From: Taudactylus pleione | Taxonomy: Eukaryota > Chordata > Amphibia > Anura > Myobatrachidae | Length of the DNA: 64,000 nt | Reading direction: 5' to 3' | Assembly (NCBI GenBank): GCA_031769625.1 | Contig: JAUIMM010000637.1 | Span: 2,881,001 to 2,945,000 of the forward strand | Program-made: the position numbers and the translations under genes | Part shown: positions 10,893 to 22,724 of the stretch, piece by piece | How positions within the stretch are numbered: the stretch's first letter is position 1 | Layout: each line of letters begins with the position of its first letter | Notes under the pieces: model-generated | What the model saw: the letters and a program-made list of their open reading frames with translations, nothing else | What the model was told of the DNA's origin: nothing | Databases searched by the model: none

Positions 10893-12810
10893 AGCATCCT
10901 CAAAGCAGCAGCGACAAGCGTGCGTCTGTCTGTTAAAGGGTGGTGACACCCTCAAAGTGTGCTACACAAACAATTAAAATATTGTTCTTTTTTTTCTGTC
11001 TTTGTGAAATGTGTGGGCTGTAGCCGCACCTGCATCCTTAAAGCAGCAGCGACAAGCGTGCGTCTGTCTGTTAAAGGGTGGTGACACCCTCAAAGTGTGC
11101 TACACAAACAATTAAAATATTGTTCATTTTTTTTCTGTCTTTGTGAATTGTGTGGGCTGTAGCCGCACCTGCATCCTCAAAGCAGCAGCGACAAGCGTGC
11201 GTCTGTCTGTTAAAGGGTGTTGTAACTCTCAAAGTGCTCCAAAAAATAATAAATTTTTTTTAATGTGTTTGTGACTTGTGTGCGATGTAGCCGCACTTGC
11301 ATCCTCAAAGCAGCAGCGACAAGCATGCGTCTGTCTGTTAAAGGGTGTTGTAACTCTCAAAGTGCTCCAAAAAATAAAAACATTTTTTTAATGTGTTTGT
11401 GACTTGTGTGTGATGTAGCCGCACTTGCATCCTCAAAGCAGCAGCGACAAGCGTGCGTCTGTCTGTTAAAGGGTGGTGACACCCTCAAAGTGTGCTACAC
11501 AAACAATAAAAATATTCTTCTTCTTTTTTCTGTCTTTGTGAATTGTGTGGGCTGTAGCCGCACCTGCATCCTTAAAGCAGCAGCGACAAGCGTGCGTCTG
11601 TCTGTTAAAGGGTGGTGACACCCTCAAAGTGTGCTACACAAACAATTAAAATATTGTTCTTTTTTTTCTGTCTTTGTGAAATGTGTGGGCTGTAGCCGCA
11701 CCTGCATCCTTAAAGCAGCAGCGACAAGCGTGCGTCTGTCTGTTAAAGGGTGGTGACACCCTCAAAGTGTGCTACACAAACAATTAAAATATTGTTCATT
11801 TTTTTTCTGTCTTTGTGAATTGTGTGGGCTGTAGCCGCACTTGCATCCTCAAAGCAGCAGCGACAAGCGTGCGTCTGTCTGTTAAAGGGTGTTGTAACTC
11901 TCAAAGTGCTCCAAAAAATAAAAACATTTTTTTAATGTGTTTGTGACTTGTGTGCGATGTAGCCGCACTTGCATCCTCCAAGCAGCAGTGACAAGCGTGC
12001 GTCTGTCTGTTAAAGGGTGTTGTAGCTCTCAAAGTGCTCCAAAAAATATATATATTTTTTTAATGTGTTTGTGACTTGTGTGCGATGTAGCCGCACTTGC
12101 ATCCTCAAAGCAGCAGCGACAAGCATGCGTCTGTCTGTTAAAGGGTGGTGACACCCTCAAAGTGTGCTACACAAACAATAAAAATATTCTTCTTTTTTCT
12201 GTCTTTGTGAATTGTGTGGGCTGTAGCCGCACCTGCATCCTTAAAGCAGCAGCGACAAGCGTGCGTCTGTCTGTTAAAGGGTGGTGTAACTCTCAAAGTG
12301 CTCCAAAAAAAAAATAATTTTTTTTAATGTGTTTGTGACTTGTGTGCGATGTAGCCGCACTTGCATCCTCAAAGCAGCAGCGACAAGCGTGCGTCTGTCT
12401 GTTAAAGGGTGGTGACACCCTCAAAGTGTGCTACACAAACAATAAAAATATTCTTCTTTTTTCTGTCTTTGTGAATTGTGTGGGCTGTAGCCGCACCTGC
12501 ATCCTTAAAGCAGCAGCGACAAGTGTGCGTCTGTCTGTTAAAGGGTGGTGTAACTCTCAAAGTGCTCCAAAAAATAAAAAACTATTTTTTTAATGTGTTT
12601 GTGACTTGTGTGCGATGTAGCCGCACTTGCATCCTCAAAGCAGCGGCGACAAACGTGCGTCTGTCTGTTAAAGGGTGGTGACACCCTCAAAGTGTGCTAC
12701 ACAAACAATAAAAATATTCTTCTTTTTTCTGTCTTTGTGAATTGTGTGGGCTGTAGCCGCACCTGCATCCTTAAAGCAGCAGGGACAAGCGTGCGTCTGT
12801 CTGTTAAAGG
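10893..12810. repeat. E1 array 2: diverged tandem repeat replacing transposase sequence
   Basis: Units of about 110-135 bp carry gtagccgcacctgcatcc, agcagcagcgacaagcgtg and ctgtctgttaaagggtg. They resemble the array 1 unit (GCCGCAC..GCATC, GTTAAAGGGTG, TTTCTGT.TTTGTGAA) but are clearly diverged. Two unit types alternate with a combined period of about 264-266 bp near 12078-12608. The array occupies the position of E4 bases 61975-63288. Confidence 0.95.
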
Positions 12811-13200
12811 ATTACATCGGTGACAGCATCCAAGTAGGCATGTCAGACAGTCCGTACCTGTACTGGCAGGAAAAAGAAGCAATTTGGAGGTCCCTGTACA
12901 AACTGGCTCTATTTTACCTGAGTTGCCCTCCCTCCAGTGTGTACTCCGAAAGAGTGTTTAGTGCAGCCGGGAACCTTGTCAGCGAAAGGCGTAGGAGGTT
13001 GCTTCCACAAAATGTGGAGAAGATGATGTTCATAAAATGAATTATCAACTCTTCCAGGGAGACCAGCCTCCAGAACGTACAGAGGGACCTGTGGTTCCAG
13101 CAGGGACGAATTAATAGTCTGTGAGGATGAGGATGTACACACTGAAGAGGGTGAGGAATCGGTGGATGAGGAGGATGAGGATGACATCTTGCCTCCGTAG
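12811..13200 (+). pseudogene. hAT transposase, C-terminal dimerisation fragment in E1
   Basis: It resumes at GATTACATCGGTGACAGC and encodes YIGDSIQVGMSDSPYLYW, then the hAT dimerisation region LALFYLSCPPSSVYSERVFS and RRRRLLPQNVEKMMF. One base is missing relative to E4 near 13033, which ends the frame after MMFIK. The acidic tail continues in another frame to a TAG at 13198-13200. Confidence 0.9.
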
Positions 13201-13832
13201 AGCCAGTTTGTGCAGGGACAGATTAATTGCCAGCTTGTTTTGTGGGGGCCCAAACGAACCAATCATTTCAGCCACAGTTGTGTGGCAGACCCTGGCGCTG
13301 AAATGATTGGTTTGTTAAAGTGTGCATGTCCTGTTTATACAACATAAGGGTGGGTGGGAGGGCCCAAGGACAATTCCATCTTGCACCTCTTTTTTTTCTT
13401 TGCATTATGTACAGTTTGGGGCCTAGTTTTTCAAACTGCCATCCTGTCTGCCACTGCAGTATCACGCCTAGATGGGTCACGTGTTTGTGCCGCCCACTCG
13501 TGTCGCTTAGCATAGTCATCCAGCTACCTCGGTGCAACCTTTTGGACATAAAAACACTATTGTGAGGTGTGAGGTGTTCAGAATAGACTGGAAATTAGTG
13601 GAAATTAAGGTTATTGAGGTTAATAATAGCATAGGAGCAGAAAAACCTACAAATTCTGTGATTTTAGCTGTTTTTATGCTTTTTTTCAAAAAAATACAGA
13701 TCCAAAACACAAAACCCAGAACCCAAAACACGGAAGGGTGGTTTTGGCAAAACCAATCCAGATCCAAAACACGAAGAAAGATCCAGATCCAAAACCAAAA
13801 CACAAAACACGAAAAGTGGCCGGTGCACACCC

Positions 13833-13835
<3 letters not shown>

Positions 13836-13875
<40 letters not shown>
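13836..13875. repeat. (TA)n microsatellite
   Basis: A TA run between hAT E1 and the second Tc1-type element. Confidence 0.95.
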
Positions 13876-13880
<5 letters not shown>

Positions 13881-14080
13881 CACAGTGGTGGCCAAAATTG
13901 CGGACACTTTTTGAAATTTGAATGTTTTTCAACTTTGAATGCTTATAAAAACTGTTACACTTCATGCATTGCAATGTTTCATATATTAAATGAAAGGAAA
14001 TTTAATGCTGAATTCAACACAATAAACAGAGGTCAAATATTTGAATTACAAGGGAAGTTATGCAGTGAAAACAACACTTA

Positions 14081-14630
14081 GGGCCTGATTCAGAGCCGGA
14101 CGCTATTTGCGGTCGTTCGTTCAGAAAAAAGGGGTGGCTATTCAAATGAGCAAAACTTGCGGTCGTTTTTTGGATAATTACGCCCCCTGGCTGCTCGCAT
14201 CCTACGTCATGTCCGCTGTTTATTAGATTAATCGAGTACATCGACCAGCGTATGAACTGCTCGCTATTCTTGTGGTTGGTTTTTCCTACCACAATCTTGC
14301 GAGCAGTTCTGACTATAAAATAACCCAGTGACGTGGTCATTGACGCTGCTGTATTAATTATGCACACCCATAACACGCCCGTTTTGACCTTTAAGCACGC
14401 CTGCGTTCAGATCTCCACTCCCCGTTTTCAAGCACCTTCCCCTGTTACCACCCACATATGCCTCCTCCTGTCACTCAAAATAGCAGGCATTCGCTATTTA
14501 GCGAACAAACGATTTTCGGCCGCACTGACTGGTTCGCGCATGCGTATTACGATCCGTACGCATGCGCAGTTGGGCAAACATCGCTCGGAACGAACGAACG
14601 GTCGCTTACGAGCGGCTCTGAATCAGGCCC
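14081..14630. mobile_element. Harbinger-like MITE (GGGCCTGATTCAGA family), TSD TTA
   Basis: The termini GGGCCTGATTCAGAGCC and GGCTCTGAATCAGGCCC are inverted. TTA stands on both sides (14078-14080, 14631-14633), a PIF/Harbinger-type duplication. The interior contains the block ccactccccgttttcaag and gcatgcgcag shared with copies at 49145 and 52759. Confidence 0.9.
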
Positions 14631-14672
14631 TTAGGGTGAAAATCCCTGTGTACTTATGATGTTACTGTCCTA

Positions 14673-15706
14673 TCAGTATTTCGATGGGTATCTTTTATTT
14701 TTCAAGACAGCAGCACAGCGACGTGGCATTGAGCCAACCAATGTTTGGAGCTCTTCCTTCTTTATTATGTGGTGCCATGAGACAATTATAGCCTCAATTA
14801 ATTATCTTTTATTGGATGGACGCCTCAGATGTACCAGTTTTTTCAAACAGAACCACAATGTTCTATGGGGTTCAGGTCTGGGCTGTTTCCTGGCCATCCC
14901 AGCACCTGCATGTCATTCTCCGTGAATCACTGTTTGCAGATCCGTGCAGTGTGGCAGGGAACTGAATCCTGCTGGGAAAAAAATGGGGCATTAACTGGAA
15001 AAAGATCCCTGATAGAAGGTAGAAGTTTTGGTTGTAGGATGGTGTCAATGTACTTTCTGCTGTTCAGTGTGCCATCTATGACATAACGGCGGCCTACAGC
15101 ATCTGCTGTCATACATGCCCAGATCATAACACTTGTAGGATTCTTTGTTGTCGCTTGAATGCAATCTGGATGTACCTCTTCCCCGATGCGACGTCTCACA
15201 TTTTCTCCCATCACTACCAAATATCGATATATTGGTTTCGTCACTCCATATCACTTGTTTCCACTGACCTTCTGTCCATACAATGTATTCTTTTCCCACT
15301 GTATTTGTTTTTGCTGCTGCTTTTTATTCAGCAATGGCTTTTTTCGGGGAATCCTACCTTTTAGGCCAACCTCCGTTAGTCTTTTCCGTACCGTTCTTGC
15401 ACTGACAAAAACACCAGTTGCACTCAGCTCACTGCTAATGGCCTCAGATGACATCCATCTGTCCCTGACGCAAATTTGTTTTATTCTCCTGTCAACAGCT
15501 GTTATACACTTTTTCCAGCCTTTTCCTTCTTTGTTTTGTATAGATTGTGTATCCTGATAGCGTAAACAAAACTTTCCTACTCCTGATGTTGTCACATTCC
15601 CACCAATTTCTCTCGCAATTGCTGCATACGAAAGACCATTTTCACGTAACACCACAATCCTGGATCTCTTCCTGGGTGACCAGTCACCACTTTGCCTGGA
15701 CGACAT
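14673..15706 (-). pseudogene. Tc1-type transposase (second family), DD34E, broken
   Basis: It starts MSSRQSGDWSPRKRSR at 15706. A helix-turn-helix follows (NGLSYAAIAREIG), then D in IWSDETNIS, D in QQDSVPCHTA and E in SPDLNPIE; there are 34 residues between the last two. A frameshift near 15250 separates LYGQKV and EGQWKQVIWSD, another is near 15190, and a stop replaces the W after ARICKQ. The far end reads SMPRRCAAVLKNKRY and stops at 14673-14675. It is only distantly like the transposase at 3633. Confidence 0.88.
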
Positions 15707-16134
15707 TGTTGTATTTATTTTTTACACCGTAAATAGCACTAAACAATATACACAAACATACAACCGTAATTGCACTTCAGTAACCAACTTTATTCTGCAA
15801 AATGAAACAGCCAAACTGACCTTTCCCACCTCTGAGCATGACTTTGCATCTGCTCATAAATGACAGCTGATTGGTCCTCAGAACAACGATTCCGATTGGC
15901 TGGTAGTAGCTTCTTGAATCTCACGCATCTGTGCTTCTTTGTCTGACTGAAAGTAGCATAACTTCCCTTGTAATGCAAATATTTGACCTCCTTTTTATTG
16001 TGTTGAACTCAGCATTAAATTTCCTTTCACTTGACACATGAATAATTGCACTGCGTGAAGTGAAACAGTTTTTATAAGCATTCAAAGTTGAAAAACATTA
16101 CAATTTCAAAATGTGTCTGCAATTTTGGCCACCA

Positions 16135-16136
<2 letters not shown>

Positions 16137-16180
<44 letters not shown>
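16137..16180. repeat. (TA)n microsatellite
   Basis: A TA run between the second Tc1-type element and hAT E2. Confidence 0.95.
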
Positions 16181-16183
<3 letters not shown>

Positions 16184-16813
16184 GGGTGTGCACCGGCCAC
16201 TTTTCGTGTTTTGTGTTTTGGTTTTGGATCTGGATCTTTCTTCGTGTTTTGGATCTGGATTGGTTTTGCCAAAACCACCCTTCCGTGTTTTGGGTTCTGG
16301 GATTTGTGTTTTGGATCTGTATTTTTTTGAAAAAAAGCATAAAAACAGCTAAAATCACAGAATTTGTAGGTTTTTCTGCTCCTATGCTATTATTAACCTC
16401 AATAACCTTAATTTCCACTCATTTCCAGTCTATTCTGAATACCTCACACCTCACAATAGTGTTTTTATGTCCAAAAGGTTGCACCGAGGTAGCTGGATGA
16501 CTATGCTAAGCGACACGAGTGGGCGGCACAAACACGTGACCCATCTAGGCGTGAAACTGCAGTGGCAGACAGGATGGCATTGAAAAACTAGGCCCCAAAC
16601 TGTACATAATGCAAAGAAAAAAAAGAGGTGCAAGATGGAATTGTCCTTGGGCCCTCCCACCCACCCTTATGTTGTATAAACAGGACATGCACACTTTAAC
16701 AAACCAATCATTTCAGCGCCAGGGTCTGCCACACAACTGTGGCTGAAATGATTGGTTCGTTTGGGCCCCCACAAAACAAGCTGGCAATTAATCTGTCCCT
16801 GCACAAACTGGAT

Positions 16814-17204
16814 CTACGGAGGCAAGATGTCATCCTCATCCTCCTCATCCACCGATTCCTCACCCTCTTCAGTGTGTACATCCTCATCCTCACAGAGTAT
16901 TAATTCGTCCCTGCTGGAACCACAGGTCCCTCTGTACGTTCTGGAGGCTGGTCTCCCTGGAAGAGTTGATAATTCATTTTATGAACATCATCTTCTCCAC
17001 ATTTTGTGGAAGCAACCTCCTACGCCTTTCGCTGACAAGGTTCCCGGCTGCACTAAACACTCTTTCGGAGTACACACTGGAGGGGGGGCAACTCAGGTAA
17101 AATAGAGCCAGTTTGTACAGGGACCTCCAAATTGCTTCTTTTTCCTGCCAGTACAGGTACGGACTGTCTGACATGCCTACTTGGATGCTGTCACCGATGT
17201 AATC
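16814..17204 (-). pseudogene. hAT transposase C-terminal fragment in E2
   Basis: It encodes YIGDSIQVGMSDSPYLYW and the dimerisation region with SSVYSERVFSAAGN, then MMFIK. The join to array 2 is at aatcctttaac (17201), matching the E1 junction. The acidic tail follows in a shifted frame to the stop at 16816-16814. Confidence 0.88.
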
Positions 17205-17661
17205 CTTTAACAGACAGACGCACGCTTGTCGCTGCTGCTTTGAGGATTCAAGTGCGGCTACAGCCCACACAATTCACAAAGACAGAAAAAAAAAAGAATA
17301 TTTTTATTGTTTGTGGAGCACACTTTGAGGGTTACACCACCCTTTAACAGACAGATGCACGCTTGTCGCTGCTGCTTTGAGGATGCAAGTGCGGCTACAG
17401 CCCACACAATTCACAAAGACAGAAAAAAGAAGAAGAATATTTTAATTGTTTGTGTAGCACACTTGAGGGTGTCACCACCCTTTAACAGACAGACGCACGC
17501 TTGTCGCTGCTGCTTTAAGGATGCAGGTGCGGCTACAGCCCACACATATCACAAAGACAGAAAAAAAAAGAACAATATTTTAATTGTTTGTGTAGCACAC
17601 TTTGAGGGTGTCACCACCCTTTAACAGACGCACGCTTGTCGCTGCTGCTTTGAGGATGCAG
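17205..17661. repeat. E2 array 2, about 4 units
   Basis: Units of about 125-135 bp carry cgcacgcttgtcgctgctgc and gtgcggctacagcc, the complement of the E1 array 2 unit. Confidence 0.93.
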
Positions 17662-17991
17662 GTGGAATCTAGACGGGATTTGGAACCGGGGACACACTAC
17701 CTCCATCAATTGTCTAAATCCCACTGCACTAATGTCGGATACCGGACGCACGTCTAACACCAACATAGCAGTCAAGGCCTCAGTTATACGTTTTGCTTCA
17801 GGATGACTGCTGTCGTACTTCATCCTCATCGCTAGGGACTGTTGGAGGGTCAATTGTTTAGTAAAAGTAGTGATGTTCCTACTTCCTCTCTGGGATGATG
17901 AACAACTCCCAGCAGCAGCAACAGCACTAGGAGGAAGTGGTTCTTGATCTTTCCCTATTTTATTTTTATCGGAGAAAGTTTGGTCCTCCAT
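17662..17991 (-). pseudogene. hAT transposase N-terminal fragment in E2
   Basis: It starts MEDQTFSDKNKIGKDQEP at 17991, with the same internal jump (PPSAVAAAGS) and the same end (QIPSRFH) as the E1 fragment. Confidence 0.9.
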
Positions 17992-18289
17992 TTATGTTAT
18001 ATTGATAAATAATATACGTGCGGCTAAAGCGCACACAAACACAGAAAATATTTTTTTATTTTTGCTGGAGAGTAGTGCACTTTGTGGGTTACACCACCCT
18101 TTAAGAAATGAGCCAGCCGGCTCTTTACTTATGGGACACAGGCGCACGCTTGGCGCTGCTCCTTTGTTGATGCACGTGCAGCCACAGTGCACACAAGTCA
18201 CAAACACAGAAAATATATATTTTTTTGTTTTGGAGTGTACTTTGGGGGTTACAGAACCCTTTAACGGTCAAGCCAGCCGGCCCTTTACT
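17992..18289. repeat. E2 variant repeat units next to the transposase start
   Basis: Two diverged units (with gcgctgctcctttgttgatg and tgcacgtgcagccacagtgc) stand between the ATG and the regular array, as in E1 at 10300-10550. Confidence 0.85.
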
Positions 18290-20455
18290 TATGACACAGG
18301 CGCACGCTTGGCACTACTTTGTTGATGCACGTGCGGCTACTGCGCACACAATTCACAAACACAGAAAATAATTTTTTTTTTGGTTTGGACTGGAGTGTAC
18401 TTTCGGGGGTTACAGCAACCTTTAACGGTCTAGCCAGCCGGCCCTTTACTTATGACACAGGCGCACGCTTGGCACTACTTTGTTTATGCACATGCGGCTA
18501 CTGCGCACACAATTCACAAACACAGAAAATAATTTTTTTTTTGGTTTGGACTGGAGTGTACTTTGTGGGTTACAGCACCCTTTAACGGTCAAGCCAGCCG
18601 GCCCTTTACTTATGACACAGGCGCACGCTTGGCACTACTTTGTTGATGCACGTGCGGCTACTGCGCACACAATTCACAAACACAGAAAATAATTTTTTTT
18701 TTGGTTTGGACTGGAGTGTACTTTCGGGGTTTACAGCACCCTTTAACGGTCAAGCCAGCTGGCCCTTTTCTTATGACACAGGCGCACGCTTGGCACTACT
18801 TTGTTGATGCACGTGCGGCTACTGCGCACACAATTCACAAACACAGAAAATAATTTTTTTTTTGGTTTGGACTGGAGTGTACTTTGTGGGTTACAGCACC
18901 CTTTAACGGTCAAGCCAGCCGGCCCTTTACTTATGGCACAGGCGCACGCTTGGCACTACTTTGTTGATGCACGTGCGGCTACTGCGCACACAATTCACAA
19001 ACACAGAAAATAATTTTTTTTTTGGTTTGGACTGGAGTGTACTTTCGGGGTTTACAGCACCCTTTAACGGTCAAGCCAGCTGGCCCTTTTCTTATGACAC
19101 AGGCGCACGCTTGGCACTACTTTGTTGATGCACGTGCGGCTACTGCGCACACAATTCACAAACACAGAAAATAATTTTTTTTTTGGTTTGGACTGGAGTG
19201 TACTTTGTGGGTTACAGCACCCTTTAACGGTCAAGCCAGCCGGCCCTTTACTTATGACACAGGCGCACGCTTGGCACTACTTTGTTGATGCACGTGCGGC
19301 TACTGCGCACACAATTCACAAACACAGAAAATAATTTTTTTTTTGGTTTGGACTGGAGTGTACTTTCGGGGTTTACAGCACCCTTTAACGGTCAAGCCAG
19401 CTGGCCCTTTTCTTATGACACAGGCGCACGCTTGGCACTACTTTGTTGATGCACGTGCGGCTACTGCGCACACAATTCACAAACACAGAAAATAATTTTT
19501 TTTTTGGTTTGGACTGGAGTGTACTTTCGGGGGTTACAGCACCCTTTAACGGTCAAGCCAGCCGGCCCTTTACTTATGACACAGGCGCACGCTTGGCACT
19601 ACTTTGTTGATGCACGTGCGGCTACTGCGCACACAATTCACAAACACAGAAAATAATTTTTTTTTTGGTTTGGACTGGAGTGTACTTTGGGGGTTACAGC
19701 ACCCTTTAATGGTCAAGCCAGCCGGCCCTTTACTTATGACACAGGCGCATGCTTGGCACTACTTTGTTGATGCACGTGCGGCTACTGCGCACACCATTCA
19801 CAAACACAGAAAATAATTTTTTTTTTGGTTTGGACTGGAGTGTACTTTCGGGGGTTACAGCACCCTTAATGGTCAAGCCAGCCGGCCCTTTACTTATGAC
19901 ACAGGCGCACGCTTGGCACTACTTTGTTGATGCACGTGCGGCTACTGCGCACGCAATTCACAAACACAGAAAATAATTTTTTTTTTGGTTTGGACTGGAG
20001 TGTACTTTCGGGGGTTACAGCACCCTTAACGGTCAAGCCAGCCGGCCCTTTACTTATGACACAGGCGCACGCTTGCCACTACTTTGTTGATGCACGTGCG
20101 GCTACTGCGCACACAATTCACAAACACAGAAAATAATTTTTTTTTTGGTTTGGACTGGAGTGTACTTTCGGGGGTTACAGCACCCTTAACGGTCAAGCCA
20201 GCCGGCCCTTTACTTATGACACAGGCGCACGCTTGGCACTACTTTGTTGATGCACGTGCGGCTACTGCGCACACAATTCACAAACACAGAAAATAATTTT
20301 TTTTTTGGTTTGGACTGGAGTGTACTTTCGGGGGTTACAGCACCCTTAACGGTCAAGCCAGCCGGCCCTTTACTTATGACACAGGCGCACGCTTGGCACT
20401 ACTTTGTTGATGCACGTGCGGCTACTGCGCACACAATTCACAAACACAGAAAATA
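18290..20455. repeat. E2 array 1: 160-bp tandem repeat, about 14 copies, partly in 321-bp dimers
   Basis: The anchor gatgcacgtgcggctact recurs about every 160 bp from 18323 to 20408. Between about 18590 and 19500 two unit variants alternate (tttgtgggttacag with ggccctttactt, then ttcggggtttacag with tggcccttttctt), giving a 321-bp higher-order unit repeated about three times. Confidence 0.96.
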
Positions 20456-20802
20456 TATATTTTTTTTAGCACTTGGGGGGAGCACCCCTGATGGACAGAG
20501 CACCCCCTGGACAACACTACAGCACTCCTTTAGGACTGGGACACTGCACAGGACTTTGGAGTGGACACAGCCCCTATGGAGAACTGACTGCACAACACAG
20601 TCCAGCCAGCCCCTATGGACTTTGAAGTAGTGGACACAGCCCCTATTAACAACAGCAGCACAGCACAACACAGCCAGCCCCTATGGACTTTGAAGTAGTG
20701 GACAACAGCAGCACTACACTACACTACACTACACAGCCCTAACTCCCACCCTCCCTCTTCACTGTCCACAGCCGAGTGAGAAAATGGCGCCGACGTGGGT
20801 AC

Positions 20803-20810
20803 CTTATATA
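20803..20810 (-). promoter_or_regulatory. TATA box of hAT E2
   Basis: TATATAAG on the minus strand, at the same distance from the left terminus as in E1. Confidence 0.45.
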
Positions 20811-20971
20811 GGATCCAAAACCCGCGAGACTCGGAAGGCGGGAAGATGACGTTTTGCCTCGATTTCAGAATCCGAGTCAGGCGGGAAAAGTCGAGCCTGA
20901 TTCGGATCGGACTCGGATCGGGGGGGCTCGGGGGGGTTCGGATTTCAGAAATCCGAACCCGCTCACCCCTA

Positions 20972-20997
20972 ATATATATATATATATATATATATAT
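20972..20997. repeat. (TA)n microsatellite
   Basis: A TA run at the outer end of hAT E2. Confidence 0.95.
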
Positions 20998-22217
20998 TCC
21001 TGTGGGATCAGCTCCCTCCAAGGGAGACCAAAGCAAAGCCTGTGCAGACTGCAGCAGCAGTGGAGAGGTTTGGAACTACAGGTTTTCTGGGTTGCACAGG
21101 TCCAGCTGTAAGTCAGCTGGATGAGAGGAAGGGTTTAAAACCCTCATTCACCCGGTGTTCTGGGCACTGACGCCGAATAGCGGCCAGCGAGTAGGCTGTA
21201 GTCTCATTAGTGCCAGGGACTTTTCTGAACTAGCTGTGCTAAGGAGCATAGCGGATTGTGGATGCATTCTACCCCAGCAGACTGAACACTAACACTTTGG
21301 TGCTGGGTCATTTACGTACACCTGCATTTCTAATTACTGTGCCTGTTTGTCCAGGCTTCTGTCTGTGTATGTTAAAGTGTAGTGTCTGTTACAAATGATG
21401 TTTGTCGCCATCGAATGGTAATCATTTGATGGTGTTCGAATGTTGTCCTGAGTGACGTGAGGTCCTGCTCCGCCTCCTCCCTTCCCACTTAAAGACTGTC
21501 TGACTCCGCCCACTCCAGCCACACTGTGCATGCGCTACTCTGGATTAATGCGCATGCACAAACCATCGCAATGGAATTTCCATCAAATACTTTTGATGCG
21601 ATGGTTAATTACTATCGCATCGGAACATTTAAATAGAGGAAGCCCGTCCCACCATTCGATGTCGGGCTTTTGATGTCCATCCCTAATAGAGCTCTCCTGA
21701 ACTTCTGAGAGTGCAGACCAGCCTCCCAGATCCCACCCACTTCCCCAGTGAAGTGGGCGGAACTAGTGACTCAATGACATGATTGATGGTTAGTAGCGTC
21801 ACCACGGCCTCGTCCCAGCTGCTCAGTGGCACAAATTGCACCATTCAGCAGTGGGGATGGGGTTATGATGATACCTCCCACCTGGACCTCCCCATTGGGA
21901 TCTCCCGGAGAGGGCAACAACAATACCAGCATGTATGATGTACAGACTACGTAGGGCTGTAGAGAGCAGAGACAGCCCTGGGTACTGTAGGCAATGGCGC
22001 CCCTACCTGTTCTGACACCCGGTGCAGGTAGGGGCGTGCTACCATGTAGTGCGCATGGCTTTGCCGCATGTTGGCAAAAAAGGGGTCGTGGCCTTGCGGG
22101 CAGGGGATGCGGCCTCACGGCCCGAACTCCCGCTTTAGTCACTCCGGGGATCCCGTAGGTGCGGACTGCACCCGGAGACCACTCTGTGCAGTGCTGGCTC
22201 CCTCACTGTAGATCAGT
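20998..22217. other. Unassigned; possible LTR and MITE fragments
   Basis: No gene is seen. 21000-21370 (with gggtttaaaaccctcattc and gacgccgaatagcggcc) could be an LTR fragment of the Gypsy element downstream, but no matching second LTR was found. 21390-21690 has ATCGAATGG near one end and its complement ccattcgat near the other, plus repeats of atcgca, suggesting a small MITE. 21770-22200 is C/G-rich without a recognisable frame. Confidence 0.3.
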
Positions 22218-22721
22218 GGCCCTGATTCAGAGTCGGACGCTCTTTGTGAGCGCTCGCTCTGAATCTGTTCGGCCTAGTTTTTTTGGGGGGGCGGCCTCCA
22301 GGTTGCTCGCTAAGCTGTGGGTGATCACCCACAGCTTTTGCGAGCGGCCAGGTGATGGTCGCGACCATCGGGCTTACAACGAGACCCTTGTGGTAGGGTC
22401 TCGTTCCCGCAAGCCCCAGTGAGCTTCCTACTCTAATAGAGCACGAAGCTCACTACTGACATCACCAGTGATGTCAGTAGGGACGCCTCTAAACGGCAGG
22501 CGTTCCTTCGGGAACACCTCCATTTGGTCAGCCACCCCCCCTCCCTGCCTACAAAACGGGGCGAACTGTCGATCAACATCGACAGCCGCCCTCGTCTTGT
22601 AGTGAGTCCCACAGCGAGTGATTTCTCGCTCACTGCGGGGCTCGTGCATGAGCAGTGCGCACACCGCGTGTGCACACTGCCCGGCCATCGACCCGCTTGC
22701 GAGCGGGTCTGAATCAGGCCC
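22218..22721. mobile_element. Harbinger-like MITE, hairpin-rich subfamily
   Basis: Ends GGCCCTGATTCAGAG (22218) and gtctgaatcaggccc (22721), with AGT on both sides. The interior is a run of hairpins, for example ctgacatcaccagtgatg and agctgtgggtgatcaccc. It is related to 26104-26609 and 51530-51946. Confidence 0.82.
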
Positions 22722-22724
22722 AGT

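Larger units (their letters stand above)
8074..13835 (+). mobile_element. hAT element E1, internally deleted and array-filled
   Basis: It begins taggggtgagcgggttcgg and ends in the complement of taggggtgtgcaccggcc. The order is: left end with ATCCGA hairpins, a TATA box, GTGTAG and short duplications (8300-8580), a 160-bp tandem array, a transposase N-terminal fragment, a second tandem array, a transposase C-terminal fragment, and a right end with the CCAAAACAC-rich segment. Compared with E4 it lacks about 1.07 kb between the codons at 60640 and 61710, and about 1.3 kb between 61974 and 63288. The second gap is filled by repeats. It cannot encode a transposase and would depend on an E4-like copy. 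Confidence 0.93.
13883..16136 (-). mobile_element. Tc1-type element of a second family, with a nested MITE
   Basis: The left end (13883, cagtggtggccaaaattg) and the right end (complement, ending at 16136) are inverted repeats of roughly 190 bp, including TTTTTCAACTTTGAATGC and aaggaaatttaatgctga. The ends sit in TA runs. The transposase is on the minus strand. A 550-bp MITE (14081-14630) has inserted in the left inverted repeat side. Confidence 0.88.
16181..20971 (-). mobile_element. hAT element E2, same deleted type as E1, inverted
   Basis: It reads on the minus strand from 20971 (taggggtgag end, 5') to 16181 (taggggtgtgcaccggcc end, 3'). It has the same order of parts and the same two deletion junctions as E1, so both descend from one deleted master copy. 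Array 1 is longer (about 14 units) and array 2 shorter (about 4 units) than in E1. It is flanked by TA runs. Confidence 0.93.

Noticed and set aside
13121..13306. Arginine- and methionine-rich frames such as RMRMYTLKRVRNRWMRRMRM at hAT 3' ends
   Set aside because: They are the acidic transposase tail read in a wrong frame; the same occurs at 16708 and 63608.
20998..21400. 5' LTR of the Gypsy element
   Set aside because: No second copy of this sequence was found after 27010, and no primer-binding site could be placed.
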